A stretch of 63,884 nucleotides of DNA from the NCBI GenBank assembly GCA_024697405.1, contig JAILFU010000065.1, forward strand, positions 1-63,884. The letters run 5' to 3'. The stretch's first letter is position 1, and the number at the start of each line of letters is the position of its first letter. The notes under the pieces were generated by a model. It did not search any database. It was not told the DNA's origin and saw nothing but the letters and a program-made list of their open reading frames with translations. The translations under genes were made by a program, and so were the position numbers. Below, in pieces: positions 16,200 to 25,650 of this stretch. This DNA is from Prevotella sp. Lineage in GTDB: Bacteria; Bacteroidota; Bacteroidia; Bacteroidales; Bacteroidaceae.

Positions 16200-17087
16200 T
16201 TAAGATTTCTTGCTGAATCGGTATTCGCTGGGCGATATGCCAAGGTGCTTGCGCACGTAACTGCCGAAATGGCTCATGTTAGAGAAGCCCAGACGGGCAG
16301 ATATTTCCTTAATGCTCAAGTCGGTACTCTTCAGGTAGAAGCGTATCTCCTCCACGGTGTACTGGGCAACCCACTCCGATGCCGTCTTGTTGGAATATTT
16401 CAGACAGAGCATGGTCAGGTATTTAGGCGTGATGGCCAACTGGCTGGCATAATGAGAGATAGGCATTCGTTTCACCTGACTGTTGGAGATGAGGCTAAGG
16501 AAACGGTTAAACAGCACCTTACCCTGAGTGAGTTTCTTCTCATGGTGCATATTGCCGTCGCTTTCCAGAGCAAAACACAGCTCCAGCAGCAGGGCACGCA
16601 ACAGGGCGAGCATGATTTCATTGGGAGTGGGGGTCTTTTTGCGCTTCAGCTTTGAGCGTATCAGCGAGAGATAGAGCTGAAGCTCGTCCTGGCAAGCCTG
16701 CGACATTTCCACACTGTTCATTTCTTTCACGTAGACGGCATGATGCCACAAGTCCATCTTGTCGCGCAAAAGACCACCTACCAGATGATCGGAAATACAC
16801 ATTACCCTACAAGCGAAATCATTGGTGTGCTCACCCACGCTCACCTTCATGTTGGGAGGACAGATAATCACTTTACCGACAGAAAAGTCAATGCTGCCAT
16901 TATTGGTCATCAACTTCTGCGAGCCTGCAAAGCATGCTGCAATCAGAGTTGTTGACGGTTTTAATGGGTATAAGGGTGAAATGTCTTTTACTGTGTCGAA
17001 CAACAAAACGTCTCCGTCGCTGAAGTCGACAACTAAATTGCCTAACTCTATATAGCGAATTTGGTCTTTTTCAGTTAAGTAGGCCAT
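16200..17087 (-). CDS. AraC-family transcriptional regulator
   Basis: The 295-residue protein has a beta-rich N-terminal sensor half (MAYLTEKDQIRYIELGNL, then IICPPNMKVSVGEHTND) and a C-terminal double helix-turn-helix. The last 100 residues contain ISHYASQLAITPKYLTMLC and LSIKEISARLGFSNMSHFG then FVRK-like YVRKHLGISPSEYR, the AraC signature. An upstream in-frame ATG at 17132 exists, but a near-consensus -7 box (GATATTTG, 17110-17117) falls between them, favouring 17087. No sugar or drug target can be assigned; the neighbouring thiamine genes have their own control. Confidence 0.85.
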   Translation of the reverse strand: MAYLTEKDQIRYIELGNLVVDFSDGDVLLFDTVKDISPLYPLKPSTTLIAACFAGSQKLMTNNGSIDFSVGKVIICPPNMKVSVGEHTNDFACRVMCISDHLVGGLLRDKMDLWHHAVYVKEMNSVEMSQACQDELQLYLSLIRSKLKRKKTPTPNEIMLALLRALLLELCFALESDGNMHHEKKLTQGKVLFNRFLSLISNSQVKRMPISHYASQLAITPKYLTMLCLKYSNKTASEWVAQYTVEEIRFYLKSTDLSIKEISARLGFSNMSHFGSYVRKHLGISPSEYRFSKKS

Positions 17088-17217
17088 AAGCTCTATGATT
17101 TTTGATGTGCAAATATCACCATTTTTTTTCACATATCGCTTATCAAAACCCGATTATTTTTGTCTATAATTACCAGTACTTCCGATATTGGTTAAACATT
17201 TTGGATTTTTGAACACT

Positions 17218-18288
17218 TTAGTCGTACTCTGCGACCTTCCTTTGACCACGCAGCACGGCAAGGGCGTTCAGTGCCAAGGCCTCCATTTCGTCTTCTCCAG
17301 GGAAGCAATAGACTGGAGCGACCCACTCGATGCGCTGACGCAAACGGCTGATAACGAACTCTGAACGTGCCAGTCCTCCGGTGAGCAGGATGGCATCAAC
17401 CTTCCCGCACAACACGGCTCCCAAGCCCGCGATGTTCTTGGCAATGTGGTAGACCATGGCGTTAAGGATGAGCTCGGCATGAGTGTCGCCAAAGTCGCGG
17501 ATGCGCATTTCTATCTCCTTCACGTCGGCAGTGCCCAGATGGGCATTCAGTCCGGCCTTTCCGGCAATACGCTTCAGCAGCTGCTTCTCCGTGTACTTGC
17601 CGCTGAAGCAAAGACGGATGAGGTCGGCGGCAGGCAGACTGCCGGCACGCTCAGGGGAGAACGGGCCTTCGCCGTCGAGCGCATTGTTGGCATCGACGGC
17701 GCGGCCATGGTCGTGGGCTGCCACACTGATGCCCCCGCCCAGATGGCAGATGATGAGGTTCAGGTCTTCATACTGCTTGCCTATCTCCTTGGCAAAGCGG
17801 CGGGCAATGGCCCGCTGGTTCAGCGCATGCCAGATGCAGATGCGGTTCATCAGTGGCGAGCCGCTGATGCGGGCATAGTCGTTCAGCTCGTCCACCACGC
17901 CGGGGTCGGCAATAAACGAGCGACAGCCGGGGATGCTGGAAGCAATGTCGTGGGCGATGAGACAGCCCAGATTGCAGGCATGGTTGTGCATGGCGATGCC
18001 CGAATGGGTGTCGTCGAGCATCTTCTGATTGATTTCGTAGACACCGCCTGCGATGGGCTTCACCAGTCCGCCACGGCCGATGACGGCGTCAAACTCTAGC
18101 GGGATGCCCACCCGCTCCAGCTCATCGAGCACCAGCTGCTTGCGGTAGTCCTGCTGCTCAATGACATCGTCGAAACGCGACAGTTCCTCATTGGTGTGGC
18201 TGATGCTGCGGAGCACCATCGGCTGTTCATCCTCATAAACAGCCATCTTGGTCGAGGTAGAGCCAGGGTTGATGACAAGTATGAGCAT
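17218..18288 (-). CDS. buk: Butyrate kinase (or branched-chain acyl kinase)
   Basis: The 356-residue acetate/butyrate-kinase family protein starts MLILVINPGSTSTKMAVY, the N-terminal phosphate-binding loop. It continues with IGRGGLVKPIAGGVY, the catalytic region FIADPGVVDEL, HLGGGISVAAHDHGR and LTGGLARSEFV. It makes ATP and a short-chain acid from an acyl phosphate. The start at 18288 is set by the family motif. It follows ptb by 4 bases, so the pair should convert an acyl-CoA to the acid with ATP gain. The chain specificity (butyrate or branched) is not settled. Confidence 0.9.
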   Translation of the reverse strand: MLILVINPGSTSTKMAVYEDEQPMVLRSISHTNEELSRFDDVIEQQDYRKQLVLDELERVGIPLEFDAVIGRGGLVKPIAGGVYEINQKMLDDTHSGIAMHNHACNLGCLIAHDIASSIPGCRSFIADPGVVDELNDYARISGSPLMNRICIWHALNQRAIARRFAKEIGKQYEDLNLIICHLGGGISVAAHDHGRAVDANNALDGEGPFSPERAGSLPAADLIRLCFSGKYTEKQLLKRIAGKAGLNAHLGTADVKEIEMRIRDFGDTHAELILNAMVYHIAKNIAGLGAVLCGKVDAILLTGGLARSEFVISRLRQRIEWVAPVYCFPGEDEMEALALNALAVLRGQRKVAEYD

Positions 18289-18292
18289 AGGC

Positions 18293-19177
18293 TTAGATGC
18301 ACGCCAAAGCGAGACTGAAGAACTTCGACTCAAGACCGTCGGCGCGGGAGGTGAGCACCACGGGCACCTGCGGTCCGGCCAGGACTGCGGCGGTGCGGGC
18401 ATGGCCAAAGAGGGTGATGGTCTTGTAGAACACGTTGCCTGCCTGGATGTCGGGGAAGATGAGACCGTCGGCCTGTCCCTCCAGCGGCGATGTAAGGCCT
18501 TTCTTGTGGAGGGCGGCAGCCGAAAGCGACGTCTTCAGGTCGAGGGGGCCGTCAACGATGCATGGGCCAAAGTCGCCAGCCTGGGTACGGGCTATGAGCT
18601 CCTGATACTCCACGGTGAAGGGGAAATGCTTCTCGTTCACCTTCTCCGAGCAGTTGATGAGTGCCACGCGAGGCTCGTCAATGCCCATCGACCGGCAGAG
18701 ATCCAGCAGATACTGCAGCTGCTGCTCACGCTGCTCCTTGGTGGGATAGGGAATGACGGCCACGTCGGTCATAAACAGCAGCTTGTCGTATTCGGGCACC
18801 TCGGCACAGGTCAGGTGGGTCAGCACCCGGCCTTTCTCCAAGATGCCCTTCTCCTTGTTCAGCACGGCACGAAGCAGGTTGTCGGTGTTCAACAGCCCCT
18901 TCATCAGCACGTCGGCCTCACCGTCCTTCACCAGTGCCACCGCCTTGGCGGCGGCATCGTCATCGTCGGTAGCGGCAACGACGGGTGCCCAGTCTACGGA
19001 GCCTATGCGCTGCGGATCGCCCACCAGTACGGGAGCTGCAAAGCCCTCGTCCATTGCCTTCTTCACTGCCTGCAGCGTGGTCTCGTCATGGGGACAGGCC
19101 ACTGCTACTCGCTTGCTTTTTTCACCCCCGGACAGGCGTGAAATGAGTTCTTCAAAGTTCTTTATAGCCTTTTTCAT
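18293..19177 (-). CDS. ptb: Phosphate butyryltransferase
   Basis: The 294-residue enzyme exchanges the CoA of a short acyl-CoA for phosphate. Family features include VAVACPHDETTLQAV near residue 24, ADVLMKGLLNTDNLLRAVL, LLFMTDVAVIPYP, and the C-terminal ADGLIFPDIQAGNVFYKTI and GLESKFFSLALA segments. It is the first gene of a two-gene operon with the kinase. No 2-oxoacid oxidoreductase or acyl-CoA dehydrogenase genes lie nearby, so its acyl-CoA must come from elsewhere. Confidence 0.9.
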   Translation of the reverse strand: MKKAIKNFEELISRLSGGEKSKRVAVACPHDETTLQAVKKAMDEGFAAPVLVGDPQRIGSVDWAPVVAATDDDDAAAKAVALVKDGEADVLMKGLLNTDNLLRAVLNKEKGILEKGRVLTHLTCAEVPEYDKLLFMTDVAVIPYPTKEQREQQLQYLLDLCRSMGIDEPRVALINCSEKVNEKHFPFTVEYQELIARTQAGDFGPCIVDGPLDLKTSLSAAALHKKGLTSPLEGQADGLIFPDIQAGNVFYKTITLFGHARTAAVLAGPQVPVVLTSRADGLESKFFSLALACI

Positions 19178-19200
19178 CGTAGTGTATAATACTTCCGGTG

Positions 19201-19208
19201 CAAAGTTA
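19201..19208 (-). promoter_or_regulatory. Promoter -7 box for ptb-buk
   Basis: TAACTTTG on the minus strand matches TAnnTTTG and lies 24 bases before the ptb ATG at 19177. Confidence 0.6.
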
Positions 19209-19259
19209 CAAAAAACTTTTCATTCCTCCGCAAGTTTTCCCGCAAAAAAACTGTCAGGC

Positions 19260-20651
19260 CTATGGAAGACGGGGGGTGATGACCTGATAGCGGCCACTGA
19301 GGTGCATGAAAGCAAAGAGGCGGAGCAGACCGTCGTAGTAGGCATCGAAGTAGCCATCCTCAAACGGCACATGCTTGGCGTTCCACAAGGCATCGACAAA
19401 TTCCTTGCTCTTCGCGTGGCTGCACATCTGCGAGGCTGCAGCGACAGTAGCCACGAGGCCGATGCTGTGGCGCAGCTTGCGGAAGCCGCCGGCCTGCAGA
19501 ATCTCGTTGCCTTCGGGCAGGGTGCCGTCGGTGCGGTACTGGTCGACGAAGGTGTCCACACCCTGACTGTAGAAGAAGTTCTGGATTTTCTCTCCGTACT
19601 GGCGCTGCCACTCGCCGTCGGCACAGCTCCACTCGTAGTCCATGGTGATATTCATGGGCACGCGCCAGGAATCGTAGCGGAAATTATTGCTGCCATTGCG
19701 GCGGGGAGCGCCCTGCTGCTGTCCTCCCTGCGGCATGCCGGGGAAGCGTGGCATCTGCATCTCGCTGCCGTCGTACTGACACATGTCGGCATTCAGGCCC
19801 GTGGTCTCGTTGATGGCTTTATGCAGGAACGCACGGCTCTTCTTGGCACATTCGTTCCAATAGGCTGAGCGGCCGTCGTCGGCCCATTTCGCCCATACCT
19901 CATAGAAGGCGGGGATGTGATAGCTGGGGTCGGTGTAGCTCTGGCCGAAGCCGTCGGGGGTGAAGGTGATGAGGTCTGTCTCGGGGTTGATGAGGAACAT
20001 CTTCTGCGGGCCAGCCTGCTGCTGACCGCCAAAGCCACCGAAGCCGCCGCCGAAGCCGCCACGCCGCTCTGGCTCATATTCCTTCGGCTGCACACAGTTC
20101 AGAATATACTGTGCCTCAGCCTTGTAGTTGATGCCGGTGTCGTTGCCCCAACGGTTGGAGGCGAAGAGCAGAGCGGTGATGTAGTAAAGCTCACCGTCGC
20201 TCGCAGCTCCGGGCGAGTTGCGTGTGCCGTCGGTGCGGCAGCTCCAGGCGAAGTAGCCCTTGCGGATGCCGTCCTGGTGCTGCATGTACTTCTTTCCCCA
20301 GCGCCAGAGGCGGTCGAAGATGTCCTTCTCGCCAAACTGCACGGCAATCATCAGTCCGTACGACATGCCCTCGGTGCGCACATCGTGGTTCTTGATGTCG
20401 GAGATGTAGGCCATGGAGTCGCCCACCTCGAAGTAGACCTTGTTCGGTCCGCGGAACACATCGTTGAACACCTCCTTGAGTTTCGCATCGACATCGGCCT
20501 GCTTATAGCCCATTTCCACGAAGAGATTACGATATTTTCCTGTCTCAAAGCCCCCTTTCGTCCAGGGCTTCAGGCTCTGGCCGCTCACCCCTACGGCAAG
20601 CGCGGCTGCCATCAGGGTGACGGTCATCATTCTCTTGATATGTTGTGTCAT
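19260..20651 (-). CDS. Glycoside hydrolase family 8-type enzyme (xylan oligosaccharide-active)
   Basis: The 463-residue secreted enzyme has a signal peptide ending GVSGQ. RTEGMSYGLM (Glu94, the general acid in GH8) and ASDGELYYITAL (Asp152) match the family, as do the (alpha/alpha)6 segments WRWGKKYMQHQDG and YDSWRVPMNITMDYEW. Residues 198-213 (GGFGGGFGGFGGQQQ) and a later QGGQQQG stretch are low-complexity inserts absent from most GH8 enzymes. GH8 members cut cellulose, chitosan or xylan; the neighbouring GH31, GH3 and esterase genes favour xylo-oligosaccharides. It is the last gene of a six-gene operon. Confidence 0.85.
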   Translation of the reverse strand: MTQHIKRMMTVTLMAAALAVGVSGQSLKPWTKGGFETGKYRNLFVEMGYKQADVDAKLKEVFNDVFRGPNKVYFEVGDSMAYISDIKNHDVRTEGMSYGLMIAVQFGEKDIFDRLWRWGKKYMQHQDGIRKGYFAWSCRTDGTRNSPGAASDGELYYITALLFASNRWGNDTGINYKAEAQYILNCVQPKEYEPERRGGFGGGFGGFGGQQQAGPQKMFLINPETDLITFTPDGFGQSYTDPSYHIPAFYEVWAKWADDGRSAYWNECAKKSRAFLHKAINETTGLNADMCQYDGSEMQMPRFPGMPQGGQQQGAPRRNGSNNFRYDSWRVPMNITMDYEWSCADGEWQRQYGEKIQNFFYSQGVDTFVDQYRTDGTLPEGNEILQAGGFRKLRHSIGLVATVAAASQMCSHAKSKEFVDALWNAKHVPFEDGYFDAYYDGLLRLFAFMHLSGRYQVITPRLP

Positions 20652-20682
20652 AGATAGTGAATGTGCTTCTTTAAATAGTTGA

Positions 20683-21582
20683 TTATTGTGCCTTGTCGTT
20701 CTTCTCCAGCGTCCAGCCCTCGCGGCGCGACAGCTCGTTGTCCTTTCCCTTGAACATGAGCGCTGCCTTCTGGTCGCCCTTCAGCTGCCACTGCAGCCAG
20801 GCCAGTGCCACCACGGCAAACTCGCCGCCGTGAGGCTTGCTGTAAGTGCCGCCGTGGCCCACGGGTAAGTTGGCAGCGTATGCCGGCACGTGGCTGATGC
20901 GGTGGAAGTCGTCCATGCCGTTACCGTAAGCGATGTCCGACTCGCCTCCAAGGATGTAGATGATGGGCGTGTGAATCTCGGTGAGCTTCTCCTTCGGAGG
21001 CATGGGCATGCCCCCGACGGCCTGTCCGGCATTCTGCTGGTTGAAGAGGCCGCTGTTGCAAATCATCAGCAGGGAGATGCGGGGGTCGGCACAGTTGAAC
21101 AGCGTCTGCAAGCCGCCGCACGACATGCCAGCCACGCAGATCTGCTTCGTGTCGATTTTCTGGTAGTAGGGCGAGGCAGGGTCGGCATTCTGTGCAATGA
21201 CCCAGTCAATGCTCTCTATCTGCTGCTGGGTGGTGGACATGGGTCCCCGGTAGGGCTTGTCCTCCATGGGGATGTAGCCTGTGGCGGCCACGATGAATCC
21301 GTAGCTGGCAATCTCGTTGAGAAACTTGTAGTGCTCCCACGGCGAGTTGGTGCAGGCGCCATTGCCCCATACGAGTACGGGCAGGGGCTTCGAGGCACCG
21401 AAGGCCGACAAATCCTGCGGAGCGAAGATAGTATGTGCCGGGAGGCTAGCCTCCTCTTTCATAATGGCCTTGTAGGGGCCGGTTCCGCCGTCTTCGACGA
21501 CACGCTGTTTCGCGCTTTCCGTCTGTGCCGAGGCTCCCAGCGCCAGACACAGCATCACTGTTGTTAGCAAAGTCTTTTTCAT
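20683..21582 (-). CDS. Secreted alpha/beta hydrolase, probable carbohydrate esterase
   Basis: The 299-residue protein starts MKKTLLTTVMLCLALGASAQ. The nucleophile elbow GMSCGG places Ser154, GGESDIAYG offers the aspartate and KPHGGEF the histidine. An oxyanion-hole region PVLVWGNGACTN precedes them. This fits dienelactone-hydrolase or acetylxylan-esterase-like folds that strip acyl groups from plant glycans. The exact CE family is not assigned. It lies 43 bases after the GH3 gene and 31 before GH8, in the hemicellulose operon. Confidence 0.75.
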   Translation of the reverse strand: MKKTLLTTVMLCLALGASAQTESAKQRVVEDGGTGPYKAIMKEEASLPAHTIFAPQDLSAFGASKPLPVLVWGNGACTNSPWEHYKFLNEIASYGFIVAATGYIPMEDKPYRGPMSTTQQQIESIDWVIAQNADPASPYYQKIDTKQICVAGMSCGGLQTLFNCADPRISLLMICNSGLFNQQNAGQAVGGMPMPPKEKLTEIHTPIIYILGGESDIAYGNGMDDFHRISHVPAYAANLPVGHGGTYSKPHGGEFAVVALAWLQWQLKGDQKAALMFKGKDNELSRREGWTLEKNDKAQ

Positions 21583-21625
21583 TGGTGTAATAAAGATGTT
21601 CCTTGTTGTATCAGTTGTTTTGATG

Positions 21626-24055
21626 TTATAGATTCTTAGAGAAATAGTACTCGCGCAGAGGTTTGCTGACCGCCTCGCCCTTCAGGGTGACCTGCTGCTG
21701 CAGGCGGATGTCGGCAGAAGAGGCGCCAATCTTGACGAGATAGCTGCCGGGGCTGACATTCCACTGGCGCTGGCCATTGTTGCTGTAGTAGCCAAGCTGC
21801 TCGGTAAAAAGCTTCATCCTGACAGTCTTCGTCTCGCCAGGCTGGAGGGATATGCGGGCAAAGCCCTGAAGCTGGATGGGACGGATGGGCTGGTCGGCAG
21901 ATGTGGGCGAGAGGTAGACCTGGGCTATCTCGTCGGCTGCCACAGTGCCTGTGTTCTTCACATCGAAGGAGAGGCCGATGCTCTCGTCGGCTGTTGCAGC
22001 CTCACTGTTCATCTGCAGGTTGGTGTATTCAAAGGCGGTATAGCTCAGACCATAGCCGAAGGGCCACTGCACACGGGTGTCAGGCTCAGCGGAATAGTTG
22101 TAGCAGAGCGGCTCGTAGACCTCCGTGTTGGGATAGCTGACCGACAGCTTTGCCGAGGGCGAGACTTTTCCGAAGAGGATGTCGGCCACGGCATGGCCAC
22201 CCTCCTCGCCCGGATACCAGGCCTGAACGACAGCGGCACAGCGCTCGGCCAGACCGGAGACGACCTGTGCGCGTCCGCCGAAGAGCACGAGGATCACCGG
22301 CTTGCCCGTGGCCAGCAGCTGTTCCACATACTGCTCCTGCCGTCCGGGCAGACGCAGCCCCTGGCGGTCGCGGTTCTCTCCGCAGAGCATGACATTCTCG
22401 CCCATGGCAGCGATGATGACATCGGCCTGACGGGCCATCTGCAGGGCTTCACGGGCATCGGCCTTCTCGCCGGAGTCCACCTTGCGGTGCAGAATCTCAT
22501 ACTCCCAGGCCCGCTCGTCGCCACCTACGGCATACTTCGTCTCGATGGTGTCGGTCCAGTCGCATCCACGGGAATACAGCACGTTGACGCCCTCCGGCTT
22601 GCGGTCGTTCATACCTTCAAGCAATGTCACCACATGGGGATGGTCGAGGTCGCTCTCCACCTTCTTCCAGAAGTAACTCATGGCGGGGAAGGAATAGTCG
22701 CCACACATGGCCCACATGGAGTTGGCGTTAGGGCCAGTGAGAAGAATCGACGTTGAACGTTGGGCGTCAGACGTCGAACGTTGCAGCGGCAGTATGCCGT
22801 TGTTCTCCAGCAGTACGACGGACTGCGTAGCGATATCGTAAGCCGTCTGCCGCTCCTCGGGGGTGTCGAGCACGATGTTCTCCGCGCTGTAGAGGTAGGG
22901 ATGCTCATCGAATAGCCCGGCACGGAACTTATAGCGGAGCACATCCTTTACGGCGCGCTCAAAAGCCTCCGGGCGCACCAATCCGTCGTCGAGGGCATCC
23001 TGCAGGAATTTGTAGTTCGCACCGTGGGGGAAGTCCACATCGTTGCCGGCATTGATGGCGGCGGCAGCTCTGTCCGTCTTCGTCCATGCCATCATCCGCT
23101 CACTGGGGAATTCGGGGGGCTCAGGCAGCTGGTCGATGGCGGTGTAGTCGCTGACCACCATGCCGTCGAATCCGAGGTAATCGCGCAGAATGTCCTTCAG
23201 GATATAGCTGTTGGCCACGCAATTCACGGCCTTCTCTCCTTCGGAGGGGCTGGGGGAGGCCTTCATGGCATGATAGCCAGGCATGACGGCCAGGCTTCCC
23301 TCCAGGCGAATCATGGTCTCGTGGGGCAACAGAATTTCCTCCATCAGCTCCTTCTCTTCTGCATCACCGCCTCCGCCATAGCCCAAGTAGTGTTTCGAGC
23401 AGGCACCCACGCCTTTCTTCAGGTCGCCCTGCTGCAAGCCGCGCACAAAGGCGGTTCCCATGACGGCAGAGAGATAGCCGTCCTCGCCATACGACTCTTC
23501 CAGACGGTTGAAGCTAGGCGTGCGGCACACGTCGACCATGGGCGAGAGCGACAGCACACCGCCCATCTTACGCATGGCGATGCCCGTCTGCAGCGTCTTC
23601 AGCGCTGCCAGCTCAGGGTTGAACGAGCAGGCCTGCCCAATCTGCTGCGGGTAGATAGTGGCGCCACGGGTGTTGACGCCCGAGAGCACCTCCTCGTGGA
23701 AGAGGGCCGGGATGCCGCTGGGCGTGTTGTGCATCAGCCAGTCCTGCACGGCCGCCACGCGGTCGCGCAGGACATTCGGGTCGGTAGGTTTCTGACTGGC
23801 ATACTGTGAGAAGTGGCCTATGCCATGAGGAATGAGCTGGCGGCAGCGGGCGGTGTCCAGCTGTCCCTGCCCGTCGAAGAGCTCATCCATATACATGCTC
23901 CTCAGCTGGGCTATCCGCTCCTCCTGCGTCATGCGCTCATAGAGTTCGTCTATCTGCTGTTCCATATCCGTAGTAGCTGGAGCGCACCCGGCCAGCAGGG
24001 CCGTCGCGCAAAAGGCCATCACTCCTTTCATTCTGTCAAGTCTAAGTTTTATCAT
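21626..24055 (-). CDS. Glycoside hydrolase family 3-type beta-glycosidase
   Basis: The 809-residue protein has a lipobox (LLAGC at about residue 24). The TIM-barrel half includes GACSKHYLGYG and VVSDYTAI with nucleophile Asp303. The second alpha/beta domain follows from about 420 (ATQSVVLLENNGILPL), and a fibronectin-III-like C-terminus contains WPFGYGLSYTAFEY. Likely a beta-xylosidase or beta-glucosidase acting at the cell surface or in the periplasm. Two short in-frame insertions are encoded by repeats: SPSPSEGE (267-274) and RSTSDAQRSTS (426-436). The gene starts 6 bases after the upstream esterase stop. Confidence 0.88.
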   Translation of the reverse strand: MIKLRLDRMKGVMAFCATALLAGCAPATTDMEQQIDELYERMTQEERIAQLRSMYMDELFDGQGQLDTARCRQLIPHGIGHFSQYASQKPTDPNVLRDRVAAVQDWLMHNTPSGIPALFHEEVLSGVNTRGATIYPQQIGQACSFNPELAALKTLQTGIAMRKMGGVLSLSPMVDVCRTPSFNRLEESYGEDGYLSAVMGTAFVRGLQQGDLKKGVGACSKHYLGYGGGGDAEEKELMEEILLPHETMIRLEGSLAVMPGYHAMKASPSPSEGEKAVNCVANSYILKDILRDYLGFDGMVVSDYTAIDQLPEPPEFPSERMMAWTKTDRAAAAINAGNDVDFPHGANYKFLQDALDDGLVRPEAFERAVKDVLRYKFRAGLFDEHPYLYSAENIVLDTPEERQTAYDIATQSVVLLENNGILPLQRSTSDAQRSTSILLTGPNANSMWAMCGDYSFPAMSYFWKKVESDLDHPHVVTLLEGMNDRKPEGVNVLYSRGCDWTDTIETKYAVGGDERAWEYEILHRKVDSGEKADAREALQMARQADVIIAAMGENVMLCGENRDRQGLRLPGRQEQYVEQLLATGKPVILVLFGGRAQVVSGLAERCAAVVQAWYPGEEGGHAVADILFGKVSPSAKLSVSYPNTEVYEPLCYNYSAEPDTRVQWPFGYGLSYTAFEYTNLQMNSEAATADESIGLSFDVKNTGTVAADEIAQVYLSPTSADQPIRPIQLQGFARISLQPGETKTVRMKLFTEQLGYYSNNGQRQWNVSPGSYLVKIGASSADIRLQQQVTLKGEAVSKPLREYYFSKNL

Positions 24056-24061
24056 CGGCTA

Positions 24062-25555
24062 TTACTCTGGCATAATAGGCTCGCCCATCTCCGATGCCTC
24101 GGCATCGTTGGCATCGAGCTTGAAGAGCATGAACTGCGGGTTCTCAGCCGTGCAAGGCTCCCAGCCCAGGCCTTCGCCCTCGCCGTTGCCGTTGGGGTCG
24201 CTGTACTTGGCAAAGTTGGTCCAGGCGGTAAGCATCTTCTCAGACAGGTCCCAGTCGCCCTGTGTCCAGGGGCGCCAGCAGTGTTTCAGGCTCTTGAAGA
24301 CGAACCAGAGGTCGCTGGAGTGGAAGGCACCCTTCAGGCGGTCGGTAATCTCGGGATGCTTGCCGTCGTCGGGCAGCGGACGGGCAAACTCGTAGGCCCA
24401 AGCCTTGCCGCCCTGTTCCTGGCGCACCTTACAGAACTCGGCGATGCCTGCCGACATCGAGCCCATGTCGTTCAGCGTATAGCCTATCATATAGGGCACG
24501 TCGGCGATGGTCCCCTCGCGGGTGGCCTCATCGAAGGTCTTCAGCGATACATAGCCGTCGACGATGGGACGCTGCATGAGGAAGAGATCGTCCTTCGTCA
24601 CCATGCCATAGAGCTGTCCCACGGTGTACATGATTTCCGTGGAGGCCTGGCGCAGCTTCTCCAGGTCGGTCAGTCCGGCCCAGTCCATCACCTTCTTAGT
24701 CTCGGCCTCGCTCTCGGCCAGCGTGGGATTATACATGAAGAAGCGGTTCATCGGCGTAGCAGGCTTGGCCTCCTCACCCTCCTTGGGAGGAACATTGATG
24801 CCGCCGCCGCTCATGATGACTGCCTTGTGGAACAGGCCACGGGCCAGCGGACTCTCGCAGAGCGTGCGCACGCTGCCGGCGCCGGCACTCTGCCCGAAGA
24901 TGGTCACGTTGTCGGGGTCGCCGCCAAACTGTTCGATGTTGGCCTTAATCCACTTCAGCGACTGAATCTGGTCGAGTATGCCGTAGTTGCCGCTGACATG
25001 ATTGGGACTCTCCTCCGACAGTCCGGCATACGTCATGAAGCCGAAGATGCCCAGACGGTAGTTGATGCTGACGAGCACCACATCCTTCGATGCCCATTCC
25101 TGTGCGTCGAACTCAGGCTCCGATCCCCAGCCTTCGCGATAGCCGCCGCCATGTATCCACAGGGCCACAGGCAGCTTCTTGTCCAGCTGGCCGGGAGCAT
25201 TTGTCCAGACGTTCAGGTAGAGGCAGTCCTCACTGTAAGGAGCCTCGTCGCCATAGCCCCACTCTGAGGCATAGAAACCGGGATAGTGTACGGCCTGATA
25301 GCCGGGATGGCCGAACTTGTCGCACTGGCGCACGCCTTCCCATGCCACGACGGGCTGCGGCTCCTTCCAGCGAAGGTCGCCGATAGGCGCGGCGGCGTAG
25401 GGGATGCCCCGATAGACATACACACCAGGATTATCGGCCGGCACACCTTGAATCTGGCCTCCCTCGACAGTCAACACTGGGCTTTCAGCCTTTTTCTCAC
25501 TGGGGTTGCAGCCCCACAATGCCAGTAATGGCAGCAGCAATAACAGCTTCTTCAT
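24062..25555 (-). CDS. Type-B carboxylesterase lipoprotein
   Basis: The 497-residue protein begins with a lipoprotein signal (LALWGC). VYRGIPYAAAPIGDLRW, SEDCLYLNVWTN, the oxyanion hole HGGG (135-138), and GQSAGAGSV with nucleophile Ser223 are the type-B carboxylesterase signatures. In Bacteroidota such enzymes within glycan operons remove acetyl or feruloyl groups; that role is inferred from the operon. The upstream spacer of 95 bases holds a small hairpin at 25601-25619. Confidence 0.87.
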   Translation of the reverse strand: MKKLLLLLPLLALWGCNPSEKKAESPVLTVEGGQIQGVPADNPGVYVYRGIPYAAAPIGDLRWKEPQPVVAWEGVRQCDKFGHPGYQAVHYPGFYASEWGYGDEAPYSEDCLYLNVWTNAPGQLDKKLPVALWIHGGGYREGWGSEPEFDAQEWASKDVVLVSINYRLGIFGFMTYAGLSEESPNHVSGNYGILDQIQSLKWIKANIEQFGGDPDNVTIFGQSAGAGSVRTLCESPLARGLFHKAVIMSGGGINVPPKEGEEAKPATPMNRFFMYNPTLAESEAETKKVMDWAGLTDLEKLRQASTEIMYTVGQLYGMVTKDDLFLMQRPIVDGYVSLKTFDEATREGTIADVPYMIGYTLNDMGSMSAGIAEFCKVRQEQGGKAWAYEFARPLPDDGKHPEITDRLKGAFHSSDLWFVFKSLKHCWRPWTQGDWDLSEKMLTAWTNFAKYSDPNGNGEGEGLGWEPCTAENPQFMLFKLDANDAEASEMGEPIMPE

Positions 25556-25600
25556 GTTTTAAGTTTATTTATGAGTTAGGAAAAAAGACATACTCTCTCC

Positions 25601-25619
25601 TGCCTACGCGCGCGTGGCA
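25601..25619. other. Hairpin in operon spacer
   Basis: TGCC, then the palindrome ACGCGCGCGT with one extra base, then GGCA fold into a short stem between the CE6-like and type-B esterase genes. It may attenuate or process the operon mRNA. The similar ACGCGCGCG strings near 30.52 and 48.27 kb border the repeat elements. Confidence 0.35.
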
Positions 25620-25650
25620 GTGTGCTTGACAGCGGAGGTAACGGCGCCAG

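Noticed and set aside
16200..17087. AraC gene as regulator of the thiamine operon
   Set aside because: The thiamine genes have their own promoter and riboswitch; adjacency alone does not support regulation.
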